Source of the DNA: Caldisericia bacterium
GTDB lineage: Bacteria > Caldisericota > Caldisericia > B22-G15
Direction of reading: 5' to 3'
NCBI GenBank assembly: GCA_021158845.1
Contig: JAGGSY010000140.1
Span: 1-6,813, forward strand
DNA: 6,813 bases
This document shows, piece after piece, positions 1 to 5,793 of this stretch; the stretch's first letter is position 1, and the number at the start of each line of letters is the position of its first letter. The position numbers were made by a program, and so were the translations under genes. Under the pieces are notes generated by a model. That model was not told where the DNA came from. It made no database searches and saw only the letters and a program-made list of their open reading frames with translations.

Positions 1-298
1 AAGAGTCTCCAACAGGGAGGACAAAGCATGCCGAGAGTTGTCCAAGTTCTCTTCCAGCGTTCATGAGTGTTGGAGAGTTGGGAATGAATATCAGATTCAC
101 CATGACATCGAGGAATTCTTTGTATGTTTTTTCAACATCGGCATCCTTTTTGTATATCTTGTCTGCTTCGGCAACGGTTTTGGCAACACGCATAAACATA
201 TCAAGAGGTGTTTCAATTACCTCTCCCTTTTCATTCTTTTTAAGGTATCTTTTTTCAAGGACAAATATTGCCTGTTTGGTGAGATTTACTTTACTCAT
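1..298 (-). CDS. nrdJ: Adenosylcobalamin-dependent (class II) ribonucleoside reductase, N-terminal 99 codons
   Basis: This gene is missing from a forward scan because it runs leftward off the window edge. Reading the minus strand from the ATG at 298-296 gives 99 uninterrupted codons beginning MSKVNLTKQAIFVLEKRYL. Residues 69-96 carry the class II RNR signature, with FIPNSPTLMNAG (71-82) followed by LGQLSACFVLP (85-95). By family knowledge, Cys91 in SACF is the N-terminal cysteine of the active-site redox pair. The enzyme reduces ribonucleotides to deoxyribonucleotides using a radical made from coenzyme B12, and it works with or without oxygen. The protein begins directly with the LTK..I.VL..RYL segment, so no N-terminal ATP-cone domain is present. 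Family members are usually about 700-900 residues, so most of the gene lies outside. The start is supported by AAGGAGG just upstream and by a promoter at 333-361. Assignment to the family is firm; the distinction from other B12-dependent RNR subtypes rests only on the N-terminus. Confidence 0.93.
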   Translation of the reverse strand, partial: MSKVNLTKQAIFVLEKRYLKKNEKGEVIETPLDMFMRVAKTVAEADKIYKKDADVEKTYKEFLDVMVNLIFIPNSPTLMNAGRELGQLSACFVLPVGDS

Positions 299-300
299 GG

Positions 301-309
301 TGCCTCCTT
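301..309 (-). promoter_or_regulatory. Shine-Dalgarno of nrdJ
   Basis: The minus strand reads CTAAGGAGGCACC immediately before the nrdJ ATG. The AAGGAGG core is a near-perfect anti-16S match with four bases (CACC) before the start, plus one more of separation depending on how the core is counted. It fixes the ATG at 298 as the start. Confidence 0.85.
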
Positions 310-332
310 AGGATTTTAATACTCTCTCTTTC

Positions 333-361
333 AATTTACACCCCAGAGGTTTTCAAGTCAA
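333..361 (-). promoter_or_regulatory. Sigma-70-type promoter of nrdJ
   Basis: On the minus strand, TTGACT (positions 361-356) is separated by exactly 17 bp from TAAATT (338-333), a good -35/-10 pair for a housekeeping sigma factor. Transcription would begin near 326, giving a leader of about 28 nt that includes the Shine-Dalgarno. That leader is too short to hold a cobalamin riboswitch, and I see no NrdR-box-like palindrome overlapping the promoter. Confidence 0.6.
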
Positions 362-406
362 ATGAAAAAATTTTTCTAAAAATAAAGGAGTCTTTTTATT
401 TAATAA

Positions 407-415
407 TGGTATAAT
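407..415 (+). promoter_or_regulatory. Extended -10 element, probable clpC promoter
   Basis: TGGTATAAT is a perfect extended -10 (TGnTATAAT). No recognisable -35 lies at 16-18 bp upstream (the bases there are around GGAGTC), which is tolerated for extended -10 promoters. The predicted transcription start would fall around 421-423, right at the clpC Shine-Dalgarno, so the leader would be only about 10 nt. No CIRCE or CtsR operator is visible in this intergenic region. Confidence 0.5.
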
Positions 416-421
416 TAAGTT

Positions 422-429
422 GGAGGTGA
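422..429 (+). promoter_or_regulatory. Shine-Dalgarno of clpC, decides the start
   Basis: GGAGGTGA lies five bases (from the GGAGG core) upstream of the ATG at 432. An in-frame TTG at 420 would begin before and overlap this site, so the ATG at 432 is the better start. The protein from there, MEFWDYLTDSSRQA, matches the usual ClpC N-terminus. Confidence 0.85.
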
Positions 430-431
430 CT

Positions 432-2903
432 ATGGAATTCTGGGATTATCTAACGGATAGTTCAAGACAGGCTTTCTTCTTCGCTCAGGAAGAAGCTCAG
501 AGGATGAACAATAATTATATTGGTACTGAACATATACTCCTTGGCCTTTCAAGGCTTGGTCAGGGCATTGCCTCCCAAGCTCTATCAATGTTCCATGTGG
601 AGTATGGGCAGGTTGCATCTAAGGTCAGAGAGATGGTGGCAGGTATTGGAAGCGGTGAGGTTTACTACTCCTCAAAGAAGATAATTTTAACTCCAAGGGT
701 TAAAAGAATTCTGGAGCTTGCAAGGATGATTGCCCAGGAGATGGGTGATTACTATGTTGATACAGAACATATCCTTTTAGGGATAATAGAGGAAGGGGAG
801 GGGATGGCGATAAAGATACTTGAAGAACTTGGTGTTGACCCTGAGAAGTTAAGGGAGGAACTCTATATTCTTATAGAGGAGAAAAAATTCGGTTCAGGTA
901 GAACCAAAAGAGAGTCTTCTCAGAGGAGGACAAAGACTCCAACCCTTGACCAGTTTTCAAGGGATCTAACCCACCTTGCTTTGAATGATAAGCTGGATCC
1001 TGTTATTGGCAGAGAGAAGGAAATTCAGAGAGTGATAGAGATACTGTGCAGAAGAACGAAAAACAACCCTGTGCTTATAGGAGATCCAGGTGTTGGTAAA
1101 ACTGCCATTGTTGAAGGACTTGCTCAGAAGATAGTTAAAGGTGAGATACCAGATTTGTTGAAGAATAAAAGAATTGTTGCCCTTGACCTCTCTTCTCTTG
1201 TGGCAGGCACAAAGTACAGAGGTGAGTTTGAGGAGAGGATGAAGAGGGTACTGAATGAGATTAAGAGGGCGAAGGGAGAGATAATTCTCTTCCTTGATGA
1301 ACTTCACACCCTTGTGGGTGCAGGAAGTGCAGAGGGAGCAATTGATGCATCCAACATATTAAAACCTGCTCTTGCAAGAGGCGAACTTCAGTGCATTGGA
1401 GCAACCACCTTAAAGGATTATAGAAAGTATATTGAGAGGGATTCTGCCCTTGAGAGGAGATTCCAGCCAATAATAGTTGAAGAACCAAGTTTTGACGATA
1501 CCATTAAAATTCTTAAAGGTTTAAGACCAAAGTATGAGGCTCACCATAAGGTAAAGATACCTGATGAGACCCTTGTTGAGGCGGTGAAGCTTTCAACAAG
1601 ATATATAACATCAAGATTTCTTCCTGATAAAGCTATAGATTTAATAGATGAGGCAAGTTCAAAGGTTAGACTCCGCTCAAGTGTGACACCACCAGATATA
1701 GTTGAGCTTGAGGAGAGAGTGAAGGATATCAAGGATAAGAAGATAAAAGCCATACAATCACAGAGGTTTGAGGAAGCAGCAAAATTGAGAGACAAGGAGC
1801 AGAGATTGAGAGCTCTGATTGAAGAGAAGAGGGAGAAGTGGAAAAAGGAAAGAGAGGAGAAGTTCCCTACTGTGAAGGCAGATGATGTTGCTGAAGTGGT
1901 TTCCACATGGACAGGTATTCCTGTTACAAGGATAATGGTGAAGGAGAGAGAAAAGATTCTTCATCTTGAGGAGGAACTTCATAAGAGAATAGTAGATCAG
2001 GAGGAGGCAGTAAAGGTTATATCAAAGGCAATAAGGAGGGCGAAAGCTGGTCTTAAAGATCCAGATAGACCAATCGGCTCCTTCCTCTTTCTTGGACCAA
2101 CAGGTGTTGGAAAGACAGAACTTGCAAGGGCACTTGCAGAGATACTATTTGGTAGCGAAGATTCTCTTATAAGATTGGACATGAGTGAATATATGGAGAA
2201 GTTTTCTGTCTCAAGATTAATTGGTTCTCCACCGGGATATGTGGGTTATGATGAGGGAGGACAACTCACAGAAGCTGTTAGGAGAAGACCCTATTCTATA
2301 ATTCTTTTTGATGAGATAGAGAAGGCACATCCAGAGGTATTTAACATTCTTCTTCAGATTCTTGATTCTGGAAGACTCACAGACTCTCAGGGCCACACTG
2401 TGGATTTTAGAAATACCATCATAATACTTACTTCAAACATAGGGACTAATTTTGAATCGATGAAGAAATTTGGTTTTATCAAAGAGGATGATGAAAACTA
2501 CACAGAGTTAAAGAATAGGGTTCTTTCTGATCTTAAAAAGACATTCAAACCAGAGCTTTTGAATAGAATTGATGAGGTTGTAGTCTTTAAACCCCTTACT
2601 AAAGAGGAGGTAAAGAAGATACTTGAGATAATGATGAAGAGGGTGAGAAAAGAACTTGACGAGAAGAATATAACCCTTGAACTTACAGAAAGTGCAAAAG
2701 ATTTTCTCGTGGAGAAGGGTTTTGATAAGAGATTTGGTGCAAGACCATTGTGGAGAACAATTTTAAGAGAACTTGAAAATCCTCTCTCAGAGAAACTCCT
2801 TGAGGGAGTATTTCAGGAAGGTGATACAATCCTTGTTGATAGAGAAGGGGATGAGCTAAGCTTTAAAAAAGTTGAGAAAAAAGAAATCCTATCAAAGAGT
2901 TAG
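432..2903 (+). CDS. clpC: ATP-dependent Clp protease ATP-binding subunit ClpC
   Basis: This is an 823-residue Hsp100/Clp AAA+ unfoldase of usual ClpC length. It threads substrates into the ClpP peptidase in the cytoplasm. Two Clp-N repeats come first (about 5-60 and 82-140, each with a TEHILLG motif). AAA-1 follows, with Walker A GDPGVGKT (217-224), Walker B ending in Asp289-Glu290 and paired arginines in LERRF (340-344). A short coiled middle region (about 424-475) contains a UvrB/C-like motif, IQSQRFEEAAKLRDKEQ, which marks ClpC rather than the long-insert ClpB. AAA-2 has Walker A GPTGVGKT (555-562), Walker B LFDEIEKA (625-632) and sensor-2 GARPL (769-773). A loop tripeptide FGF (680-682) sits where ClpC proteins carry the (I/L/V)GF ClpP-binding motif, so a ClpP partner is likely. 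No ctsR, mcsA or mcsB lies beside it. holA overlaps its 3' end, which suggests one transcript. Both ATPase sites look intact. Confidence 0.97.
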   Translation: MEFWDYLTDSSRQAFFFAQEEAQRMNNNYIGTEHILLGLSRLGQGIASQALSMFHVEYGQVASKVREMVAGIGSGEVYYSSKKIILTPRVKRILELARMIAQEMGDYYVDTEHILLGIIEEGEGMAIKILEELGVDPEKLREELYILIEEKKFGSGRTKRESSQRRTKTPTLDQFSRDLTHLALNDKLDPVIGREKEIQRVIEILCRRTKNNPVLIGDPGVGKTAIVEGLAQKIVKGEIPDLLKNKRIVALDLSSLVAGTKYRGEFEERMKRVLNEIKRAKGEIILFLDELHTLVGAGSAEGAIDASNILKPALARGELQCIGATTLKDYRKYIERDSALERRFQPIIVEEPSFDDTIKILKGLRPKYEAHHKVKIPDETLVEAVKLSTRYITSRFLPDKAIDLIDEASSKVRLRSSVTPPDIVELEERVKDIKDKKIKAIQSQRFEEAAKLRDKEQRLRALIEEKREKWKKEREEKFPTVKADDVAEVVSTWTGIPVTRIMVKEREKILHLEEELHKRIVDQEEAVKVISKAIRRAKAGLKDPDRPIGSFLFLGPTGVGKTELARALAEILFGSEDSLIRLDMSEYMEKFSVSRLIGSPPGYVGYDEGGQLTEAVRRRPYSIILFDEIEKAHPEVFNILLQILDSGRLTDSQGHTVDFRNTIIILTSNIGTNFESMKKFGFIKEDDENYTELKNRVLSDLKKTFKPELLNRIDEVVVFKPLTKEEVKKILEIMMKRVRKELDEKNITLELTESAKDFLVEKGFDKRFGARPLWRTILRELENPLSEKLLEGVFQEGDTILVDREGDELSFKKVEKKEILSKS

Positions 2904-3843
2904 TTATATAGATGTTTTAAAAGAGATAGAAAAGAAGAAGATATTTCCATTTTATGTTCTTCAAGGAAATGGTAGGTATATAAAAAATCAGGTAATTGAA
3001 AAATTAAAGGATGCACTAAAAGTTGATTCTATAAGTTTGATAGATGGAAAGGGAAGGGATTTCTCAAGTGTTGTGAGGGAGATAAACTCTCCCTCCTTCT
3101 TTTTTTCCTCAGCCCTTTTCTATGTTAAAGATGCTGGAAGGATAAAGGGATTTAAGTGGGAGAAAATTGAGAAAGATAACAGAGTTGTTGTTTTTGATGA
3201 TTCAGAGGGGAAAATACCCACTCCACCAAAACCATTTTCTGAATTAGTAAGGATTGTTAAGGATTTACCACTCCCAGAGGGCGTTTTAAAGGCTTGGATA
3301 AGGAAGAAATTTAAAGAGAGAGGGAAAATTGTGGATGAGTCTGGTGTATACTCACTCATCTACAATGTGGGAACTGAGCTTGATTATCTTATAACAGAGA
3401 TTGAAAAAATTTCCCTATCCACTGATAAGAGGAAGATTACCAAGGAAGATATAGAGAGGCATGTTTATCCTGTATCATCAACCTCTATATTTGATATTTC
3501 AGACCTCTTTTTTAAAGGAAGAAAGCAAAAAACCATTCTCTTTATAGAAGAAATGATAAATAGAGGTGAGAATATAGAGAGAATATTCTACATTCTAATG
3601 AGTAGGGTGATAAATGTTTTTGATGTGAAAATTTCTCTCATGCAGGGGCTTAAGCCAAAGGAGATTCAAAAGGTTATGAACATCTCTCCCTTTCTCTTTG
3701 GTATATATGAAAAAGAGGCAAGGGAGATAGATATTGATAAACTTACAAAGTTACTCTTTTATCTTGAGGATGTGGAAAAGGCTATAAAGATAGGAAAGGG
3801 TGATCCAAAAACCCTTCTTGAGGTCATTTCTCTAAGGATGTAA
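2872..3843 (+). CDS. holA: DNA polymerase III subunit delta (clamp-loader wrench)
   Basis: This 323-residue protein is slightly shorter than the usual 330-345 of HolA. Delta opens the beta sliding clamp within the clamp loader during DNA replication. The N-terminal AAA+-like fold begins at FPFYVLQGNGRYI (25-37), which replaces a functional Walker A, as expected of this ATPase-inactive subunit. The lid region includes the GTELDYLITEIEKI helix (167-180). The C-terminal collar has SIFDISDLFFKGRKQ (205-219) and the typical ending DVEKAIKIGKGDPKTLLEVI (300-319). The start is TTG at 2872. An in-frame stop at 2857-2859 excludes anything earlier, and no ATG or GTG occurs before the conserved core. 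The Shine-Dalgarno is weak, and the gene begins 32 nt inside clpC in another frame, so translational coupling to clpC is likely. Its 3' end overlaps rpsT on the other strand by 20 nt. Sequence divergence is high but the family pattern is clear. Confidence 0.9.
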   Translation: MRKKKSYQRVSYIDVLKEIEKKKIFPFYVLQGNGRYIKNQVIEKLKDALKVDSISLIDGKGRDFSSVVREINSPSFFFSSALFYVKDAGRIKGFKWEKIEKDNRVVVFDDSEGKIPTPPKPFSELVRIVKDLPLPEGVLKAWIRKKFKERGKIVDESGVYSLIYNVGTELDYLITEIEKISLSTDKRKITKEDIERHVYPVSSTSIFDISDLFFKGRKQKTILFIEEMINRGENIERIFYILMSRVINVFDVKISLMQGLKPKEIQKVMNISPFLFGIYEKEAREIDIDKLTKLLFYLEDVEKAIKIGKGDPKTLLEVISLRM

Positions 3844-3866
3844 GCTTCTCCTCCTCAAGTTTTATT
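3817..3866 (+). terminator. Weak candidate terminator for holA, inside the holA/rpsT junction
   Basis: CTTGAGG (3817-3823) and CCTCAAG (3853-3859) are perfect 7-bp inverted complements, followed by TTTTATT. This resembles a rho-independent terminator for the clpC-holA transcript. However, the 29-nt loop is long and the U-run is interrupted, so efficiency is doubtful. It lies across the end of holA and in the rpsT coding sequence. Confidence 0.25.
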
Positions 3867-4120
3867 ATAAACTCTGAGAATCTCTTCATTAGCCTACTCT
3901 TCTTTCTTGCCGCTGTATTTTTATGAAAAACTCCCTTGCTCGTTGCATGATCAATAAAGGAGATTGCCTCTTTCAATCTCTTTTCAGCTTCCTCTCTGTT
4001 CTCTGAAAGAAATACAGATTTAATTAGATTTTTAGTCCTTGTCTTGTAATATTTATTTCTCATTCTCCTCTTCAAGTTTTTTCTTGCATTCTTTAACGCA
4101 GACTTTGTTCTCTTCGCCAT
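3824..4120 (-). CDS. rpsT: 30S ribosomal protein S20
   Basis: This is a 98-residue, strongly basic protein that binds 16S rRNA in the body of the small ribosomal subunit early in assembly. The N-terminus MAKRTKSALKNARKNLKRRMRNK and the C-terminal signature GVFHKNTAARKKSRLMKR (63-80) are diagnostic of bacterial S20. The predicted all-helical composition fits. Compared with E. coli S20 (87 residues), about 13 extra residues follow the HKN motif, forming an acidic/basic tail ending LEEEKLTSLEK. The start ATG (4120-4118) is preceded by AAGGAGG at a five-base spacing. The gene is monocistronic in the window and converges on holA with a 20-nt overlap. Its promoter region is shared back to back with the foldase operon. 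Confidence 0.96.
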   Translation of the reverse strand: MAKRTKSALKNARKNLKRRMRNKYYKTRTKNLIKSVFLSENREEAEKRLKEAISFIDHATSKGVFHKNTAARKKSRLMKRFSEFIIKLEEEKLTSLEK

Positions 4121-4125
4121 ATCTT

Positions 4126-4132
4126 CCTCCTT
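4126..4132 (-). promoter_or_regulatory. Shine-Dalgarno of rpsT
   Basis: The minus strand reads AAGGAGG followed by AAGAT and the ATG of rpsT. It is a strong site at five-base spacing, as expected for a highly expressed ribosomal protein. Confidence 0.85.
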
Positions 4133-4156
4133 ATAGTTTCCAAAATTTACTCTAAA

Positions 4157-4185
4157 ATTTTAGCACAACAGGTAGGTTTTTCCAA
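4157..4185 (-). promoter_or_regulatory. Probable rpsT promoter
   Basis: On the minus strand, TTGGAA (4185-4180) and TAAAAT (4162-4157) are exactly 17 bp apart. Initiation near 4150 would give a leader of about 30 nt. The -10 lies in a perfect 12-bp palindrome, CTAAAATTTTAG (4152-4163). The palindrome could be a chance product of AT richness or a symmetrical protein-binding site. Confidence 0.5.
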
Positions 4186-4199
4186 GTTTTTGACTTATG

Positions 4200-4247
4200 A
4201 ATTAGTTAGCCTTTACCTTTTCTATCTTTTATTATAAAATTAGTTAG
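4200..4247. repeat. Pair of direct 10-bp repeats in the rpsT/foldase intergenic region
   Basis: AATTAGTTAG occurs at 4200-4209 and again at 4238-4247, 38 bp apart start to start. TTGACT lies just before the first copy (4190-4195) and just after the second (4249-4254). The second copy also forms a 5-bp inverted pair, TTAGT/ACTAA (4240-4244 and 4252-4256). The stretch lies upstream of the foldase gene and outside any convincing coding region. It may be an operator, but AT-rich chance repetition cannot be excluded. Confidence 0.45.
4233..4240 (+). promoter_or_regulatory. Tentative -10 of the foldase operon
   Basis: TATAAAAT is the best -10-like sequence upstream of the 4279 start and would give a leader of about 33 nt. 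No good -35 lies at 16-18 bp (CTTTAC at 4211-4216 is the nearest, 16 bp away). The TTGACT at 4190-4195 is too far away to pair with it. The call is weak. Confidence 0.3.
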
Positions 4248-4265
4248 ATTGACTAAAAGAAATAT

Positions 4266-4272
4266 AGGAGGT
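4266..4272 (+). promoter_or_regulatory. Shine-Dalgarno of the two-domain foldase, decides the start
   Basis: AGGAGGT lies six bases before the ATG at 4279. An in-frame TTG at 4249 would place this Shine-Dalgarno inside the coding region and lacks a site of its own, so the ATG is chosen. Confidence 0.85.
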
Positions 4273-4278
4273 AGTGTT

Positions 4279-5793
4279 ATGGGAAGGTTGCAGAAGATAA
4301 AAAAGGAGAGAAAACTTAAAGAGAAGGAGAAAACTGAAGGTAAAGGAAGGATAAAGAGCATTATAATAAAATCAATAGTAATGTTCATTGTAGCTATCCT
4401 TGTTGCAGGAGGAATAACCTTTGCCATTGCTTACAAGGATAGAGGTATTGAAGCGAAGGTTGGTTCAACTGTTGTTAAAAAGGCAGAGATAGAGAAAAGG
4501 GTTGAAGCCATAAAGAATCAATACAGAAGCATGGGTATAGATCCAGATGACCCTCAATACAAATCAATAATAGAGCAAATTGTGGAACAGACAAGAAATG
4601 ATTTAATAAACCAAGCTGTTATTGAAGAGTATGCAAAGAGAAACAACATAAAGCCCACTGAGGAAGAGATAAAGAAGGAGGTTGATAGACAGATAGAGAA
4701 TATAAAGAGTGGATTTAAATCAGAGGAAGAGTATGAGAAGGCACTTGCCCAATCAAGATTTAAGAATGAGGAGAACTTAAGAAAGGAGATTGAAAAGTAT
4801 GTAATTCCAGACATTCTTGAAAGAAAGGTGCTTGCCCCAGTTTACTCAAAGATAAAGGTAACAGAAGAGGATGCTTTAAAATACTTCAATGAAATAACCA
4901 AGGTGCATGCAAGACATATTCTCATAAAAGTTCCCGAAGATGCTGATGAGAAAACCGTAGAGGAGAAGAGGAAATTGGCAGAGGAGATAAGGGAAAAGAT
5001 TTTAAAAGGTGCAGATTTTGCTGAAATGGCAAAGAAGTACTCAGATGACCCAGGAAGTAAGGATAAGGGAGGAGATCTTGGTTGGTTTGGTAAAGGAAAG
5101 ATGGTGAAGGAGTTTGAAGAGGCAGCTTTCTCTCTCAAGCCAGGTGAGATAAGTCCGGTGATAAAGACAAAGTATGGATTCCATATAATACAGGTTCTTG
5201 ATGTTAAGACAAAAGGTGAGACATACGATAAACCTGAGAGAGTAAAGGTTAAACACATTCTCTTAAAGATAGACAAGAATATGACTCCCGAGGATAGAAC
5301 AAAGAAACAGCAACTTGCAGAGAAGATATACAATGAACTTTTGAACGGTGCAAACTTCGATGAACTTGTAAAGAAATACTCTGAGGATGAGGCAACAAAG
5401 GATAAAGGTGGAGAACTTGGAGAGGTTGCAAAGGGTTCAAGAGGAGAAGAGTGGGATAAGAATGTCTTTACCCTTAAAAAAGGAGAATTTTCAAAACCTT
5501 TCCTTACATCTCAAGGTTACGAGATTGTTTTTGTAGAGGATAAACTTCCTGAAGTTAAAGCAAAATTTGAGGATGTAAAGGATGACATAATAAAGACCCT
5601 TGAGACAAAGAGAAGGAATGAAGCTAAAAGAAAGTGGCTTGAGGAGAAAAAGAAAGAGTTTGGTGTAAAAGAGGGAAACCTCTGGGATGAAATTACATCA
5701 TATTTAAAGAAGCATTTTCTCAATCCTCTCAAGAATTGGCTCTCTAAGGTCAGGGAGTCAGTTCAGGAGAATTCTGGAGAGAACAATCCATAA
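4279..5793 (+). CDS. Membrane-anchored parvulin-type peptidyl-prolyl isomerase with two rotamase domains (SurA/PrsA-like)
   Basis: This is a 504-residue foldase or chaperone expected to act outside the cytoplasmic membrane. A very basic N-terminus (1-26) and a hydrophobic segment (about 28-50) indicate an N-in anchor. AIA at 49-51 leaves signal-peptidase cleavage possible. There is no cysteine, so it is not a PrsA-type lipoprotein. A helical SurA-N-like region (about 57-205) includes the QIVEQTRNDLINQAVIEEYAKRNNI helix pair. Rotamase domain 1 (about 209-308) has ARHILIK, YSDDPGSKDKGGDLGWF and YGFHIIQV, with both conserved histidines (213, 302). Domain 2 (about 322-420) keeps VKHILLK but reads GGELGEV instead of GGDLGWF and GYEIVFV instead of GFHI, so it is probably inactive. 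A charged C-terminal helix follows (about 425-500). The next gene starts in its stop codon. The closest named relatives could be SurA, PrsA or PpiD; the domain order alone does not decide. Confidence 0.9.
   Translation: MGRLQKIKKERKLKEKEKTEGKGRIKSIIIKSIVMFIVAILVAGGITFAIAYKDRGIEAKVGSTVVKKAEIEKRVEAIKNQYRSMGIDPDDPQYKSIIEQIVEQTRNDLINQAVIEEYAKRNNIKPTEEEIKKEVDRQIENIKSGFKSEEEYEKALAQSRFKNEENLRKEIEKYVIPDILERKVLAPVYSKIKVTEEDALKYFNEITKVHARHILIKVPEDADEKTVEEKRKLAEEIREKILKGADFAEMAKKYSDDPGSKDKGGDLGWFGKGKMVKEFEEAAFSLKPGEISPVIKTKYGFHIIQVLDVKTKGETYDKPERVKVKHILLKIDKNMTPEDRTKKQQLAEKIYNELLNGANFDELVKKYSEDEATKDKGGELGEVAKGSRGEEWDKNVFTLKKGEFSKPFLTSQGYEIVFVEDKLPEVKAKFEDVKDDIIKTLETKRRNEAKRKWLEEKKKEFGVKEGNLWDEITSYLKKHFLNPLKNWLSKVRESVQENSGENNP

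Noticed and set aside
38..319. Plus-strand open frames at 38-319 and 63-311
   Set aside because: They are antisense shadows of nrdJ, have no Shine-Dalgarno and no recognisable protein pattern.
384..414. AAAGGAG followed by a tiny ORF ATG-GTA-TAA (406-414) as a leader peptide upstream of clpC
   Set aside because: The Shine-Dalgarno is 15 bases away and the peptide has two residues, so it is almost certainly chance.
420..431. TTG at 420 as the clpC start
   Set aside because: It begins before and overlaps the GGAGGTGA site. The ATG at 432 has ideal spacing and gives the standard ClpC N-terminus.
299..431. CIRCE or CtsR heat-shock operator before clpC
   Set aside because: Neither the TTAGCACTC/GAGTGCTAA pair nor the GGTCAAA tandem repeats are present.
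966..2182. Several minus-strand open frames inside clpC
   Set aside because: All are shadows of a fully conserved ClpC reading frame; none shows a ribosome binding site or a family motif.
3796..3816. AAGGGT/ACCCTT hairpin as the rpsT terminator
   Set aside because: It is only a 6-bp stem inside holA codons with no clean T-run on the minus strand. I mention it under the convergent overlap but do not call it as a feature.
4249..4278. TTG at 4249 as the start of the two-domain foldase
   Set aside because: AGGAGGT at 4266-4272 would fall inside the coding sequence; it serves the ATG at 4279.
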